Shown in pieces: positions 12,784-24,700 of a stretch of 64,000 nt of DNA. The notes under the pieces were generated by a model, which saw only the letters and a list, made by a program, of their open reading frames with translations, searched no databases and was not told the origin of the DNA. The DNA comes from Microbotryum silenes-acaulis (lineage: Eukaryota; Basidiomycota; Microbotryomycetes; Microbotryales; Microbotryaceae), in the NCBI GenBank assembly GCA_003665825.1, contig QPFY01000008.1, forward strand, positions 372,001 to 436,000. The letters are read 5' to 3'. The position numbers were made by a program, and so were the translations under genes. Numbering within the stretch: the first letter of the stretch is position 1; each line of letters opens with the position of its first letter.

Positions 12784-13529
12784 ATGGCGCCTAAACGAGT
12801 TTGTCAGATCATTCGCATCAAGCCCGATAGGTTGGACGAATACGTTCATGTAAGTGAGCGATTGGAGTCTTCTCCCGCCCGTCGAGGCCCGGCGGGTCCG
12901 TTCCGCTTGGCATCCAGGTCACGTGTCCACCCTCTCTAGCCGGAAGCTAGTGGGAAATGTCACTTCCTGAGAGGTCCTGTGGAGTGTTCAGGAGTCTTGA
13001 TTTAGACAAGTTACTGATGATATGTCCCCATCGGACCCATATCTTCCTTCCTGGACACGGTGAACTGCCCTTGACGTTCGTGGGAGCCAACTGCAGCTCC
13101 ACGCAAACGCTTGGCCGGGCGTATTGGAGACGTTAGAACGGGTAAGCTCCCGCGCGGCTCGTAATCAGGGTGGTCAATCTTCAACAGAACGATCTTGATT
13201 TTGACCTTCCCAGGCACATTTCAAAAACTACACGATCCACCACTACGCCGAGAACAACCTCTTGATCGCGCACTTCACTTATGTCGGCGACGACTGGGAA
13301 GGCGATTGTCAAAAAATCGCAGAGGTCAGTTGTCGAAACTCCCTCTTCTGAGGAAAAACCTAACGTGAGATATCATCGTGTTCTGTAGAACGAGGAGACC
13401 CGAAGATGGTGGGCTCAGACGGATGGGATGCAAGAATCGCTCGTTGAAGGAGCGACTGGATCAGGAGGGGAGAAAGGATGGTGGGTTGATCTGCCCGAGG
13501 TGTTCCATTTTGAAGGATCGAGGTCATAA
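12784..13529 (+). CDS. L-rhamnose mutarotase (RhaM family, DUF718)
   Basis: Four exons, 12784-12849, 13097-13141, 13214-13324 and 13389-13529, all join at phase 0 and give 120 residues, close to the usual 104-115 of the family. RhaM interconverts the alpha and beta anomers of L-rhamnose and acts as a small cytosolic dimer. Family marks visible are RVCQIIRIKP at the N-terminus, EYVHLHANAWPGV (Tyr and the second His correspond to the catalytic Tyr/His of bacterial RhaM), NYTIHHY, RRWWAQTD and the C-terminal LPEVFHF. The first intron (12850-13096, 247 nt) is long for this window but its GTAAGT donor and CTGCAG acceptor are good and the catalytic motif spans the join. The gene converges with the minus-strand gene ending at 13660. 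Fungi that use rhamnose from plant cell walls have such enzymes; no other rhamnose gene is near. Confidence 0.85.
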
Positions 13530-13659
13530 TTGCGAATACATCAATTCTTCGGAGAACGCGAGCAAAATACATTTTTGTAAATTATTACGGCGCAGAAGTT
13601 GAAGGGAGAGGGGGATAGCTACAAAGGGGACTTGAAAGGCACTGGAGGAAGGACGAAAG

Positions 13660-15300
13660 TTAAGACTCTGAGTAGGCCGGGGCATCGCCTTGGTGAGACT
13701 GGTCTTCTTCCGCAATGGCGTGAGTTGAAAGAACCGGTGGCGGAGGTGAAGGAGGCGTTGAAGACGGCGGTGGAGGTGGTCGCGATGCCTCGGCGGTATC
13801 AAGAGCTGGCAGATCGGTTGAAAGTGGTTGAGGGGGAGCGACGTGGTGTCGCGCATGGGTGACCGACGGCATGACGAGTTCACATTTGATGATCGGGCGG
13901 TACGAAAGCCACCAGGAGCCCTGCTCAAATCATCCGATACCAATAGAATTAGCACACGCGCGCATCAAGTTGACCCACACTGATTGCTCACCTCGGTCTC
14001 CCTCATCCTCCACCTCAAAGTCGGTTGATCCTTGCCCCTCGTCCGATCCATCGTCATCTGGGCATCCTCTCGTTCCTCACCCAGACCTTGCAGTTGGGCA
14101 TTGTTGAGCAGCTGGGCGTTTGTCGATGTCGTCATTGGTAGAGGTGACCAATCACGGGATCGAAGTCGGAGTGCGCGAGCCAAGGCCCACCGACGCATCT
14201 AAACAGACAGTGCCGGATCAGTTCCAGGACAAAACAAGAAACGAGTTCACAATGTCTGTTTAGCTCACCCGCACGGCATTCACGCCTATTCCATTGAGCA
14301 CAATGATCACAATGAGTGTGAGCTGCGTGATGAAAAGAGCACGAGATAGTGATTTAGCCGAACCGATCCAGCCCTGATCGACAGAGACTTCGGAACGGCT
14401 GCTCACCTCAACGCCCTCAAGAAATTTCGTTTGCTTGCCCTTCCCCTGAGCCAAAGCCACGATCAAAGCGACAATCCAAAGCCAGTTGATAATCTCCAAT
14501 GCGGCGAGCCACACTCGACTCGGACCGAGATGTTGTGGAATCAGTTCGTCGAGCTCCTCGATGCGCGACTTGAAGAGCGGTTCGAGCGAATGGTGGAGCG
14601 GCATCTCGCTCGACGAAGAAAATGTCGGCCTTGGAGTCAATGCGATGCCCGAGTCGGCTGCACTTGCCCCACTCCGTCGAGACAAGGATCTTGTGACGCT
14701 CGTCGAGGATCTCCCCTGCACGCTCTGTTCCTCGTCGTCGGTGCTCGAGCTCGGCAACATCTTGGTCCCTCCAAACTCTTTCGGCCATTCTTGCCACAGG
14801 ACCTCACTCTCCTTGGTCAAGCTACTCCACCACAGAGGTATGCGAAGGAATCTCTTGATCTCTCTCGCGTGCGTTGCGATCGGGTGCGACTGCCACGGTA
14901 TGGTTGCGGTGATGGAACTCGCGACGTTTGTGCTGCTCGAGGCGTGCAGTTCGGGGTCCAGTCCGGTGGCGGCGGCGGCGGCGGCTCGAGTTCGAGCGAG
15001 CTGGGCCTGACCGGGGTAGTACATGGGTGGCGCTTGAAGCCGGGTGGTAGGTTCCCTCGTTGTGGTTGCTGTAGTTAGGCTCGTTGCTGGAGGGGAAATC
15101 GTGTCCGCGTTCGAGGCATCCTGGGAGCTGTTTGATCGAGTGGCGCTGGCGCGTGATAGTGAGGGTGACAGCGGCGCCGCGGGGTTCTGAGGAGCATCGG
15201 CCGACATCGGTGATTCGAAGGATGGTTCCTGGAGTGGGTAGATACGTTGTGGTGCCCATGAAGCGACATAGGACGCTCGTCGACTGTAGAAGCTTGCCAT
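13660..15300 (-). CDS. membrane protein of unknown function
   Basis: Three exons in phase 0: 15300-14269, 14198-13992 and 13920-13660; product 499 residues. I do not recognise the family. The first 250 residues are Ser/Ala/Thr-rich and low in structure apart from a conserved-looking patch, IKRFLRIPLWWSSL, near residue 150. Two hydrophobic helices follow at about 261-284 (LEIINWLWIVALIVAL) and 318-343 (FITQLTLIVIIVLNGIGV). After the second helix comes a basic segment, then GSWWLSYRPIIKCELVMPS, which looks conserved, and a Pro-rich tail ending in an APAYSES motif. Joining exon 3 rests on that motif being in frame only after splicing 13921-13991. A 33-nt stretch (14374-14406) inside exon 1 has perfect intron ends but may be coding. 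Confidence 0.6.
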
Positions 15301-15783
15301 AGTAAGCCAGTGGGGGTATTAAGGTCCGGCTGGGATTCGATCGGCGAAGGAGTCGTAGCGATGGGTGAGACCGGTGAGAGGCGAGTCTCGGGCGGGTGGG
15401 ATACGCTTCGTGGCAGGACCTGCGTGGAAGCAAGCACTCGTCCTTGTTTAAGCCGACGAACGAGTTGACTGTCGGCTTGACTTGGTGTCGACTACAGGTG
15501 GGGACTTCGGAGATTCCGATAGGAAGCCGAAGGTGCTACGACGCGCTCTCTCTGACAGCCGTGTGGGGGCCAGAATTAGGCATAGCGAGCGGCGCGACTT
15601 TCTTTCTCACCATTAGCGATCAAGGGAATCGCTCAATTCCCCGGATTCACCTTAGCTGCTAGCGGAGGCCGCCCGCGCGGGGGTTGGCTCACCTTTCCAC
15701 TCGCACCGCTTGCACTGATCCACACCACCCACCACATCACTCGTTCAAGCAAGCCCCCTGCGCGACTAGGTCCATCAACAAGG
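15301..15783. other. divergent promoter region
   Basis: Spacer between the minus-strand membrane protein and the plus-strand secreted protein gene. Both 5' ends point outward from it, so it probably holds both promoters. No other feature seen. Confidence 0.5.
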
Positions 15784-17429
15784 ATGCGGATGTGCTCAAC
15801 AAGATCGTATTTGGCGCTCATCGTAGCCAGCGGCTTCTCGGTCGTTTTGGGTCAGTAGTTCTCGAACCTTAGCTTGGCCGTCGTCCTTGGATATCCGGTC
15901 GCCGACGTCCGTTCAAATTCGCCGTGCGCCATGCCCGGGCCTAAGGAGGGCGCCCAATCGACGAGGAGCCTTCGGACGATGAAGCCGCTGCACCATCCCA
16001 GATCATCGCTTCCCAGCCACCAGGTTGTCTTGGCTCAAGAGCGATTCAGCTGACCTTCATCTCTGCCTTTCCCACAGCTCAAAACTCAAGTGCAGCCACG
16101 ACAACAACCACGACGGCGACGCAGACGCTCTTACCTGTACCAACTTACGCCGGCGCCACACCGTATGCGGCAGCCTCCGCTTCCGCATTCGCCAAATACC
16201 TCCCACCGTATACCTACAACTTGACAGAAGAGGTGAGCGTTCCCTCACTATCACTAGTCGAGCGCTGTCGGACGTAGGGTAGCGCCTCGGATGGGCTTCG
16301 CGCTTCGTCGGCGTGACCTCGGCGCTTAGCGCGGCCAGCTCTCGAGTTCGCCGACTTTCACTGACCTCGCCTGCTTTTCCGTGTCTTCGGCACTCTGCAG
16401 TCCAATGCGACCAAGACGGCGATTTGTGCACAACAAATCCAATTTTGTGCCACATCGCATTGCACCAGCAATTCGGCTAACGTCTCTGTCAACTTGTGAG
16501 CATTCGTCCTGCGACCGAGCATGTGGATAGAGTAGAACGGAATCGGAGAGCGATTGGCCTCGGCCCACGATAGCTTACGAGCTCCGCTTCTCGAAATACT
16601 GACTCTGCTTGGCGGGCTGATGTCACAGCTGTAATCCGAAAACCATGGGGTGGAACTGCGAATGCAACAACAAGGCCACCTCTCGACTCGCACCCATCGT
16701 AGCGCCCGTCACGACCTACGGTAAGCAGCAGACAAATCCTTCTCGGGTGGATCGATGCCGCGTATCCCGCAGCCAGTCTGGTCGACTCACATCCTTTTTC
16801 AATCATACATCTTCGTAGACTGTCGATTACGAGCGCTCTCATGCCTTGACGCATGCCAAAATCGCCGGAACACGGCCGTGACGAATGTGCAGACGTGCCA
16901 AACCGCGTGTAACTACATACTCACCTCGGTGTGCGGTACCAATGCCGAGATCGTGCCGTTCTACCAAGTCAAGAGTTATGATGATATGCCAAAGTAAGTG
17001 TTTGGTCGATGTGCGGGGGATTATGGCTTGTAAAATCGCTGGACGTATGGGACAGGAGACGGCAATGGGAAGAGGCTGCCTGAGAAGGATCACAAGAGGG
17101 TTCAGTGACAATCAAACTGACGATGAACTTATTCCTCTTCTTTGTCGTTTCCTTCAGATACTACCCTGAGTAAGTCCCGAGTCAACCTGGAACGTCGGAG
17201 AAGCAGTGAAGCACGGAGAAGCATCGAAGCACGGAGAAGCATCGAAGCACGGAGAAGCAGCGCTGCACAGCATAGCTCATCCCCCACCTCGCATCTCTTC
17301 CGCAGTACTTCCAAAGGTGGTGTCGCACTCGGAGTAACCACATCAGCCGGTCTGCGGTCGCATGGCCTCGTCAACCCTTTGCTCGTCATCGGTGCCACGA
17401 TGCTCGGTACATTCTTCGTTGTGCTGTAG
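15784..17429 (+). CDS. cysteine-rich, probably GPI-anchored secreted protein (DUF7707-like)
   Basis: Seven exons join in phase: 15784-15850, 16078-16232, 16401-16495, 16632-16720, 16819-16993, 17158-17169 and 17306-17429; 238 residues. Exon 1 is a signal peptide whose cleavage site (VVLA then QNSS) is built across the first intron. A Thr-rich stretch follows, then a domain with paired cysteines (ICAQQIQFC, CNPKTMGWNCEC, DCRLRALSCLDAC, TCQTACNYILTSVC) typical of the DUF7707 group of fungal surface proteins. The C-terminus is Ser/Gly-rich and ends in a hydrophobic tail (LLVIGATMLGTFFVVL), the usual GPI attachment signal. The protein is probably on the cell surface or wall. Exon 6 is only 12 nt but is needed to keep the frame. 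The family name is from the cysteine pattern, so moderately sure. Confidence 0.7.
17196..17267 (+). repeat. 18-bp tandem repeat, four units, in an intron
   Basis: Units start at 17196, 17214, 17232 and 17250, each close to CGGAGAAGCATCGAAGCA. They lie within the last intron (17170-17305) of the DUF7707-like gene, and reading through that intron gives an immediate stop. Confidence 0.85.
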
Positions 17430-18234
17430 ATTGCTTCCCGCTCGTTCGCATGGACAGTTCCCTTTGAGTTGATTTGGACCGGAGGGGTGTAGGATGAATC
17501 ACCCCGCTTACTTTTTCGAGATTTTGATTGGCATAATACTTAGTCACGGATGCACGTACCTAGTGATACCCGAGTGCTCAGCTCACGCATCGTTATCGAC
17601 GGGACGAGGCTATGCAGATGCGCGTGCGCAGGAGCCTGTGAGACAAACTGCTGATGACGTTGAAGTCCACGCGCGCTTGAGCGCATGCCGAAGGCGATCA
17701 GCGTGAGTCGCGTCGTGATCACTTTTTGCTCCCTTTTATCGATGGGAGAGGACCGTGTGTTCGTGTTCACGCTTTAGTATAGAAAAGATAGTATAGAAAA
17801 GACATTTCCGACTGAGTACGGTTCGTCAAGTGTGTACCGATCGCTTTCGAGAGTGGCTGTGCAGCACGTTGAAGCTGAATGTATGCGCGCTCACTACCGA
17901 TGCGCCCCTGACGAGAGCACCGGCCTTTAGACGTGCAACAGCTCGGGGCGTCCAGGTGCACAGCCACCGAATGACATGATCGAGAGCCCTAGGAATCCGT
18001 GACACGCCATCAGCGCTGATTCTGAGTGGTGGGAACCTGCGGGGCTATTTTTAGCGTGGGTGCCTCGATGGTGGTCCCCACTTAGGCAACGGCAGGCTCT
18101 GGATCAGAATCAGAGAGATCGGCAAGCTCTCTTTCATCATCAAGCCTTCCTTCCATTCTCTCTTTCCTCCACCTCACAGTCACACCACACACTTCTTTCA
18201 CCCAACCCCCCTAACCCGCACCACTACTATCAAC
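17430..18234. other. intergenic, promoter side of the CipC-like gene
   Basis: No coding frame of note. The last 120 bases are strongly C/T-rich before the ATG at 18235, as in an efficiently transcribed fungal promoter or leader. No other feature seen. Confidence 0.5.
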
Positions 18235-19269
18235 ATGGGGTGAGTAGTAGCAGGTTGTGATAATCCGCATCGTCTCCTCGTACTCGAACGTAGAACTGAC
18301 CACGTTTCATCCACCCCACCACTCCTTACCCCCCTCCTTCCCTCGGGCACTGCCACGTCGACCACCCGTTTCACGTATTTCCGGGCCCCCACCTGCCCCT
18401 CCCCCCGCTCCCATACCGCGCTCCCACTTCCCTCTCTAGATTCTTCGGCAACGACGAGCAAGACGCCCACAACGCCGTCTACGGTGGACAGCAGCACGAG
18501 TCATCGTGGTCTCACGGTAAGTCTAGGGCGCGGCACTTTTTGTAGGGGCTTCCGGCGGTAATCGAGCGTAGCCGATGGCTGCGGCGGGGACATTTTTTTT
18601 TCCACAACCGGGCCCCACCCACCTCATCTTTCAGTAAATGGAGCCATACGGTACTCGAGCTCGACCTTTTCGCCCAATCTGCTCTCCGATGTCATGTTTG
18701 CGCATGTACTGATCATCTTCGCGCTCGGTCCCTTCCCCGCCCCACAGAGTTGATCGCCGGTGCTGCCGCTTTCGAGGCCGAGAAGTGAGTCACCTCCCTT
18801 TGCCCCAGCCCGCTTTCGGCCTCGGGCACCGATTATAACCCCATAACCAGCCTCTGAACCCATTTGCAAACATGAAACTGACCTCGTTCCTCCTTTTCCC
18901 AACATAAAAGGGCTTACGAACGCCACGTTTCGCAGAACGGCAGGCCCGCCAACCACCAGCTCGCCAAGGTCAGTCGCTAGTCCAGCTGCCACGTGCGGAC
19001 GTGTCGCTGGGTTCCTAACGCAAGGAACATCTGCCGCTTATAGGAGTTGCTCGCTGGTTTCGCCGGTGCCGAGGCTGACAGTGAGTTTCATCCATTGCAC
19101 GTGTACAAATCATTCAAGCCCAACTGACACGTGCTATTTGCCCTTTCTGCTTGCTTGCTTTCCTCCAGAGCTTTTCGAAACCAAGGGCCTCAACTTCCTC
19201 GACCGCGAGAAGGCGAAGCGTCAAGCCCGCGAGCAGGCCGAGCAGGCCGTCAGCTCTGACAACTACTAG
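18235..19269 (+). CDS. CipC-like protein (DUF3759)
   Basis: Six exons in phase: 18235-18239, 18440-18516, 18748-18784, 18911-18968, 19044-19080 and 19169-19269; 104 residues. The product begins MGFFGNDEQDAH and contains HELIAGAAAFEAEKAYE, NHQLAKELLAGFAGAE and LFETKGLNFLDREKAK, the three conserved blocks of the CipC family (concanamycin-induced protein C). These small helical cytosolic proteins have no proven biochemical role; they are often among the most induced fungal proteins under drug, stress or plant-contact conditions. The start exon contributes only five coding bases, ATG plus GG, to the message; the following GTGAGT donor and in-phase exon 2 make this start convincing. Confidence 0.85.
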
Positions 19270-19889
19270 ACGACTCTACGCAAGCTCCCAAAAGAACCGA
19301 TCGTTGATTGTTGAGGCCGTCATCCGTTGCTCGTCGTCTGGAAGGCCCAAGAAGAGGAGCGCGTTCAGAAAGGAGGAACTGACGGACACCCGTTCGGCTC
19401 TCAACTTCGTCCCGACCGACTCTTTCATTGGTCAGCGGTTTGGGTTTTTTTGAGGAGCGGGGAGCACGTCTTTTTCGTTTTGTAGTCTGAGTCACAAGAG
19501 AAAAAGAAATATAGAGAAAAATAATGAAGTACATATGATGAAACCCTTCAGCGCAATTGAAATATCAAAACAGTCTGTTTCTGGAGCATCGCTTTGTGGT
19601 GGGATCGCTAGTCGTCGAGAGAGACCTTGCGGGCAATGCCAAGTGCCGAGAGTGTTGTCTGGTGTATCGGGCGTCTGCCAGGACGATTGAAATGTATGAC
19701 AGACGCTCGATAAACGAGACGAGCCCTCGATAAATTGGGGTGATTACAGCGCAAAGGGGCTCTTTCGGACAGTGCTTGCTCCCTCGCTGCACAAGTGTCA
19801 TCTGTGGCTGCCAGTGCGTGTCCAACGTGACAATTGTTGGGTCGCATCATTCCTCACACTCGATCGAAAGAAATTGTCACATGTTTGAC
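19270..19889. other. intergenic, nothing recognised
   Basis: Lies between the CipC-like gene and the left edge of the tandem duplication. A/T content is higher than in the genes and no protein-like frame is seen. Confidence 0.45.
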
Positions 19890-21494
19890 GTAATCGATTC
19901 GTCAGGTCTCGGGGAAGGGATGTGCGAAATCAGTTCAGAAGGTGAGGTTTCAGTGTCCCACTGGCGCATGCGCATGTCTTGAAACATCGAGCTGCAGTGC
20001 CAAGGCATCCTCGCGAACTGGATTGCACGCTAGTCATTGTGATAGGGGGCGTCAGGTGATGGGCACCTCTCGGTCATGAGCTGATACATTGCACCGCATG
20101 GATAGCACGTAGTTGTACCAGCGTCCGTAGTTTTAGCCAGAGAGATGCCCGGATCATCCGAGCCGTTAAATCACCAAACTCTTGGAAGCGATACATCCTG
20201 TATTGCAGCAGCTGAATTCACGAGGGCATTTTTGTCTTTTTTGGAAAGGATATTTTTGTCTTTGAGAAGTAGCGAAGGCATTCTTGTATTGTTCACTTTT
20301 TCTTTTATCTGATCGGCGCCCGGTCTCCAGTGGCCGAACGCGCGAGACAGCGACGATGATGAGGATGGTCCGTGAATGAGATAAGAATGGGCATTGACAA
20401 AGGGGCAAAGATTGGACACGTCTATCGAGTCAAAAGGAGCAACTTCTCAAAGGACGGGCGGTCACTTGTGAAGAGCTGGGGGGAGCAGAGGGTCAAGAGT
20501 GACTCTGGGGGGTCGAGGAAATGAAGCGAGTAGAACGACGGATAATAAGAAGAATGAGGGCGAAAAGAGGCCAAGTAGTAAGACAATAAATGATACATGG
20601 TTGAAGAAACCAAGGACCAAGCCCGCGCGCCGCCCCAGACACTCGACCAAAGAGGGGTAATGGCATTGATGAGAGGCGAGGCGGAGTCGATGTCGATGAT
20701 CCATGCCGCCGTCGTCGTCGAAGACCGAGGTGCGAGATCAGTTCAACTCATACGCCAACCTTGGTGGTTCAGATCTCTTGGGGTGGGTTGGTGTTTTAGA
20801 TCTGCTGAGGGGGGGTTGCTTAAAGTTTGAACATTCGGCTAGAAAGAAAAAAAAGGAAGGTCAGCCAAGGAGCTCCTGAAGCCAGTGCGTCCGCGACTCT
20901 GCCGGGGCGCTGCGTTCAGTGCCAGTCCAGCCTTGTCCTCGGGGTCCAACTTAGGTAAAGGATGAAGGCAAGTTCACTCACTCGGTATACATGGGTATTG
21001 TTGTAGAGAGTAGTGCTACACCTCGAGCACATGAAAAAATACCATTTGGTGATGGTCTCAGCGGTAGAGCGATGGTCTGTGAGACATGGACGGCCCGAGG
21101 GGTGAGTCACCGTACAGGAGTCACATTTCACCCAAAAGTTTCAAAGTAGAATTTACCCTGGCGCACGCAAGCGTCCATTAACACCCGTAGAGCATCTTTT
21201 GACGAGGAGCAAAGACAGCGGTTGATTGTTTCAGGCTTAGAATCGAGGAGATTGCATCCATAAATTCTTTAGCGAGGGTCAGCGGTGTGCGGGCGTCAAG
21301 AGGGTTTTGTGTGATCAGTGATAGCGCTGGTAGCGAATCGCGCCGTTATACTTCGGGAAGACTTACCGCATATATTCCCCATCTTGTTCTGTTTTAAGCG
21401 AGCACTCCCTTATGACTGCCCCAAAAATGTTGACAGGCTTTGCGACAGTGACCTCCATTGAGAAGATGATGACCACGAAGGCGAGCAATGCAGC

Positions 21495-21697
21495 TTTTGG
21501 GAACCTGAAGCCGAGGCACGAGATACGTAAGTACGAGAGCCGAAGATGATAGTAAAGATAGTTCGAGAAAGAAGAGAGGCGCTAAGGGAGCGCGCGCGAG
21601 GCAGGCACGAGCCGCGCGAGGCAACTAATATCAACAACTAGTAACTATTTATAATCAGGAAGACAAGTGGGATGAAACAGCAATATACACTCTGACA
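21495..21697 (-). repeat. 3' LTR of the copia element (203 bp)
   Basis: Begins TGTCAGAGTG on the minus strand and ends in CCCAAAA, so it lacks the usual CA end. It is identical to the 5' LTR except for lacking one copy of a 20-bp tandem unit, GAGGCAGGCACGAGCCGCGC on the plus strand. Confidence 0.9.
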
Positions 21698-21710
21698 CCC
21701 CCCCGTGCTG

Positions 21711-24700
21711 TCATACCACTGCACCTCGTAAACCCAAATTCGCCCGATGGAAGATGAACGGCTTGGGACCCAAGGCTTTGGTGAAGATATCGGCGAACAT
21801 GTCACCGGTGGCGATGTAGCGGACCTCGATCTCCTTCTCAGCAACCCTCTCGCGGACGTAGTGTTCCGAGATGCGAACGTGACGAGACCCCTGATGGTTG
21901 GTCGGGTGCTGCGCAAGAGCCAGCGAACCTTGGTTGTCACCGTAGAGCACGACTGGGCCAGAGACCGGAGCGCCAAGTTCAGCCAGGAGTTCGCTCAGGT
22001 GGATGGCATCACCGCTTGTGTACGAAAGAGAGAGGTACTCCGCGTCGGTAGTAGACTTGGCGACCCTGTGCTCGCGTTTGGAGCACCAAGCGATCGCGGC
22101 TCCAGACAAGATGAACGCGTAGCCCATGGTCGATCGCGAGGTCGTTAGACAGGCTCCCCAGTTCGCGTCCGAGTAGCCATGGAGTGGTTGGCTGGTCTTG
22201 CGATAGGTGAGCCCCAAGTCCAGCGTGCCTTTGATGTAGCGGAGGACCTGCTTGATGGCTGTCCAATGCTCCGGGCCGGGCTGCTGCGAGAAGCGAGCGA
22301 GGTAGCTGACCACGAAGGCAAGGTCCGGACGAGTTCCTACGGCGGCGTACATCAACGAACCGATGGCCTGCAAGTAGCGCGTACGATCCTGAGGAGTGGC
22401 CAACAAGTCCTCGAAGTCAAGGACGACACCTGGCTGCATTGGAATACTCGCCGGCTTGGCATCGGTGAACTGGAACCTGGCCAGGATGTCCCGAAGGTAG
22501 CGCTCTTGCGAGAGCGTGATAGATCCGTCTTGTCCACGCTTGACTTGGATGCCTAGGATGTATTCGGCAGGTCCGAGACGTTTGATGCCATACGCGAGTT
22601 CCAACGCGTCGAGCACCCGGTCGATCTCGGCGGTAGAGGGGCCAACCAAAAGCAAGTCGTTGACGTACAAGGCAATGTAATGAGAGTGCCCGTCGTGTTC
22701 GCGGCGGTAGATGCAGATGTCGGACCGGGTGGGCACGTATCCGAGGGACCGCAGAGTCGAGTCAATCTCAGCGTTCCAGATGGTGCCGGCCTGGCGAAGG
22801 CCGTAGATGGATTTGGACAGCTTGAGGATCTTGCCGGGCAGGTCAATGCCCTGAGGGACGCGCATGTACAGAGGCTTGTCAAGTTTGCCGTGGAGGTACG
22901 CTTTGTTGACGTCGGCCTGATGGACGTGATAGCCGTTGGCCGCGGCGAGTGCGATGAGGGCTCTAATGGACGTGAATTTGACGACTGGGGCGTAGTTCTT
23001 CTCGAAGTCAAGGCCAAGACGTTGGGCACATCCGTGAGTGACGAGACGCGCCTTGTAATCGGTGATGTCGCCATGCTGGTTGCGTTTAGTCCGGAACACC
23101 CAGCCCGATCGCAGGAGGATCTCACCCGCGGGGAGCTCACCGGATTCGATGATTTCGAAGACCTCGTAATCGTTAAGAAGCGAATCGAATTCATCCTGTG
23201 CCGGTGCGCCCCAAATGTCCTCTTGTCCCGATCGGATGACGTCGCCCCAATTGGCCGGATCGCGAACAACTGTCAAGTCGTGATCTGCGAAGCCGGCTTT
23301 GGTGGATGCGAAGGCAAGGAGCAGGCTCTTGAAGGAGGCGGTGGGTCCGTCGGGGCCGTCGACAAGCTGTTCCCGCGTGATCATGGTGGGAACGAGCTGG
23401 CGGCGTGTCCGGGGGCCAACTATGATGTTTCGAGTGTCGACTTCACCGTACTTCCCCGGATCGGGACCAACCTTGGCGACGTCGCCGTACTCCCAAGTTG
23501 GCTTGACTTTGGCGAGTGGAGCTGGATCCGGAGGTGGCTGCGGCAAGTTCATGGCTGGCTCCGTCGTAGCGCTCGTGGTCGACGAGGTGTCGTCTTTGTC
23601 GGCCGAGTTGGTCGAAACCGGCGACGCGGGTGTTTCGTCAGGCGTTGGGGAAGGTGGCCGCGGGGGAGGGTCGACAAGCGTTGGAGCCGACGACGGTGCT
23701 GGAGCTTCGACAGGTGGCGGCTGGGGGCAGTAACCCGGGATGCGTGGCTGCGTCACGCGGGTTGGTGCGGTCGTGAAGGGGAACTCGGTTTCAACGAACG
23801 TCACATTTCGGCTCAGACTCACACGCATCGAGGAGGGGTCAAGAAGACGCCAGGCTTTCGCGTGTCGATCGTAACCCACGAAGACCAGAGCGATCCCTTT
23901 TGGGTCAAGTTTGTCCCGTCGGTGAGCCGGCACGGTGGCCCAGGCGCGACAACCGAATGCCCGAAGACCCTCCACGCCTGGTGTGGCGCCCGACCAACGA
24001 CTGTTTGGGATGCCTCCACCGAGAGCCGCGTGAGGCGATAGGTTCTTGACGTGGATGTAACACATGGCAGCCTCGTCCCAGCATGATCGTGGGAGTCCCG
24101 AGTGAGACAGAAGAGCCAGGGTGCCCTCCACGATCGACCGGTTGACTCGCTCGGCTCGACCGTTTTGCTCGGGCGTGTACGGTGTGGTCAATTCGCGACG
24201 AATTCCACGAGCTACGCAATAGCCGTTGAAGGCGGTAGAGACATACTCGCCCCCGTTGTCCGAGCGAAGCGTTTTGACCTTGCGACCCGTGGTGTTTTCG
24301 ATCTCCAGAAGCCAATCCTTGAATGTCGGAAGGACCTCGCTTTTGTGCCCGATGGGGTAAACCCAAGTCTTCCTCGAGAAGTCGTCGATGAACGTGACGA
24401 GGTACCGCTTATGGCCGAAGGACTCCTTGGGGAAAGATAAGACATCTGAGTGCACCAATGCAAGCGGTTCCGCGGCATGCGACGACGAAGAGGGGAAAGG
24501 CAAACGATGCGCTTTGGAGGCAAGGCACGCGTTGCAGGTGAAGTCTTCACACTCGAAGTCACTATAGGGCCAATCCAAACCCTCCACCTGGCCAGAGGCC
24601 GCCAGTTTTTTAAGTGTCTGGACAGAGGCGTGGCCGTAGCGCCGGTGAAGGGTAAGTAGAGGTAGCCTATTGGACTTGGTGGCGACGAGCGTGTGTAGCG

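Noticed and set aside
22680..24041. 453-codon plus-strand frame inside the copia element
   Set aside because: Antisense to the pol frame, with no domain and biased Arg/Gly composition.
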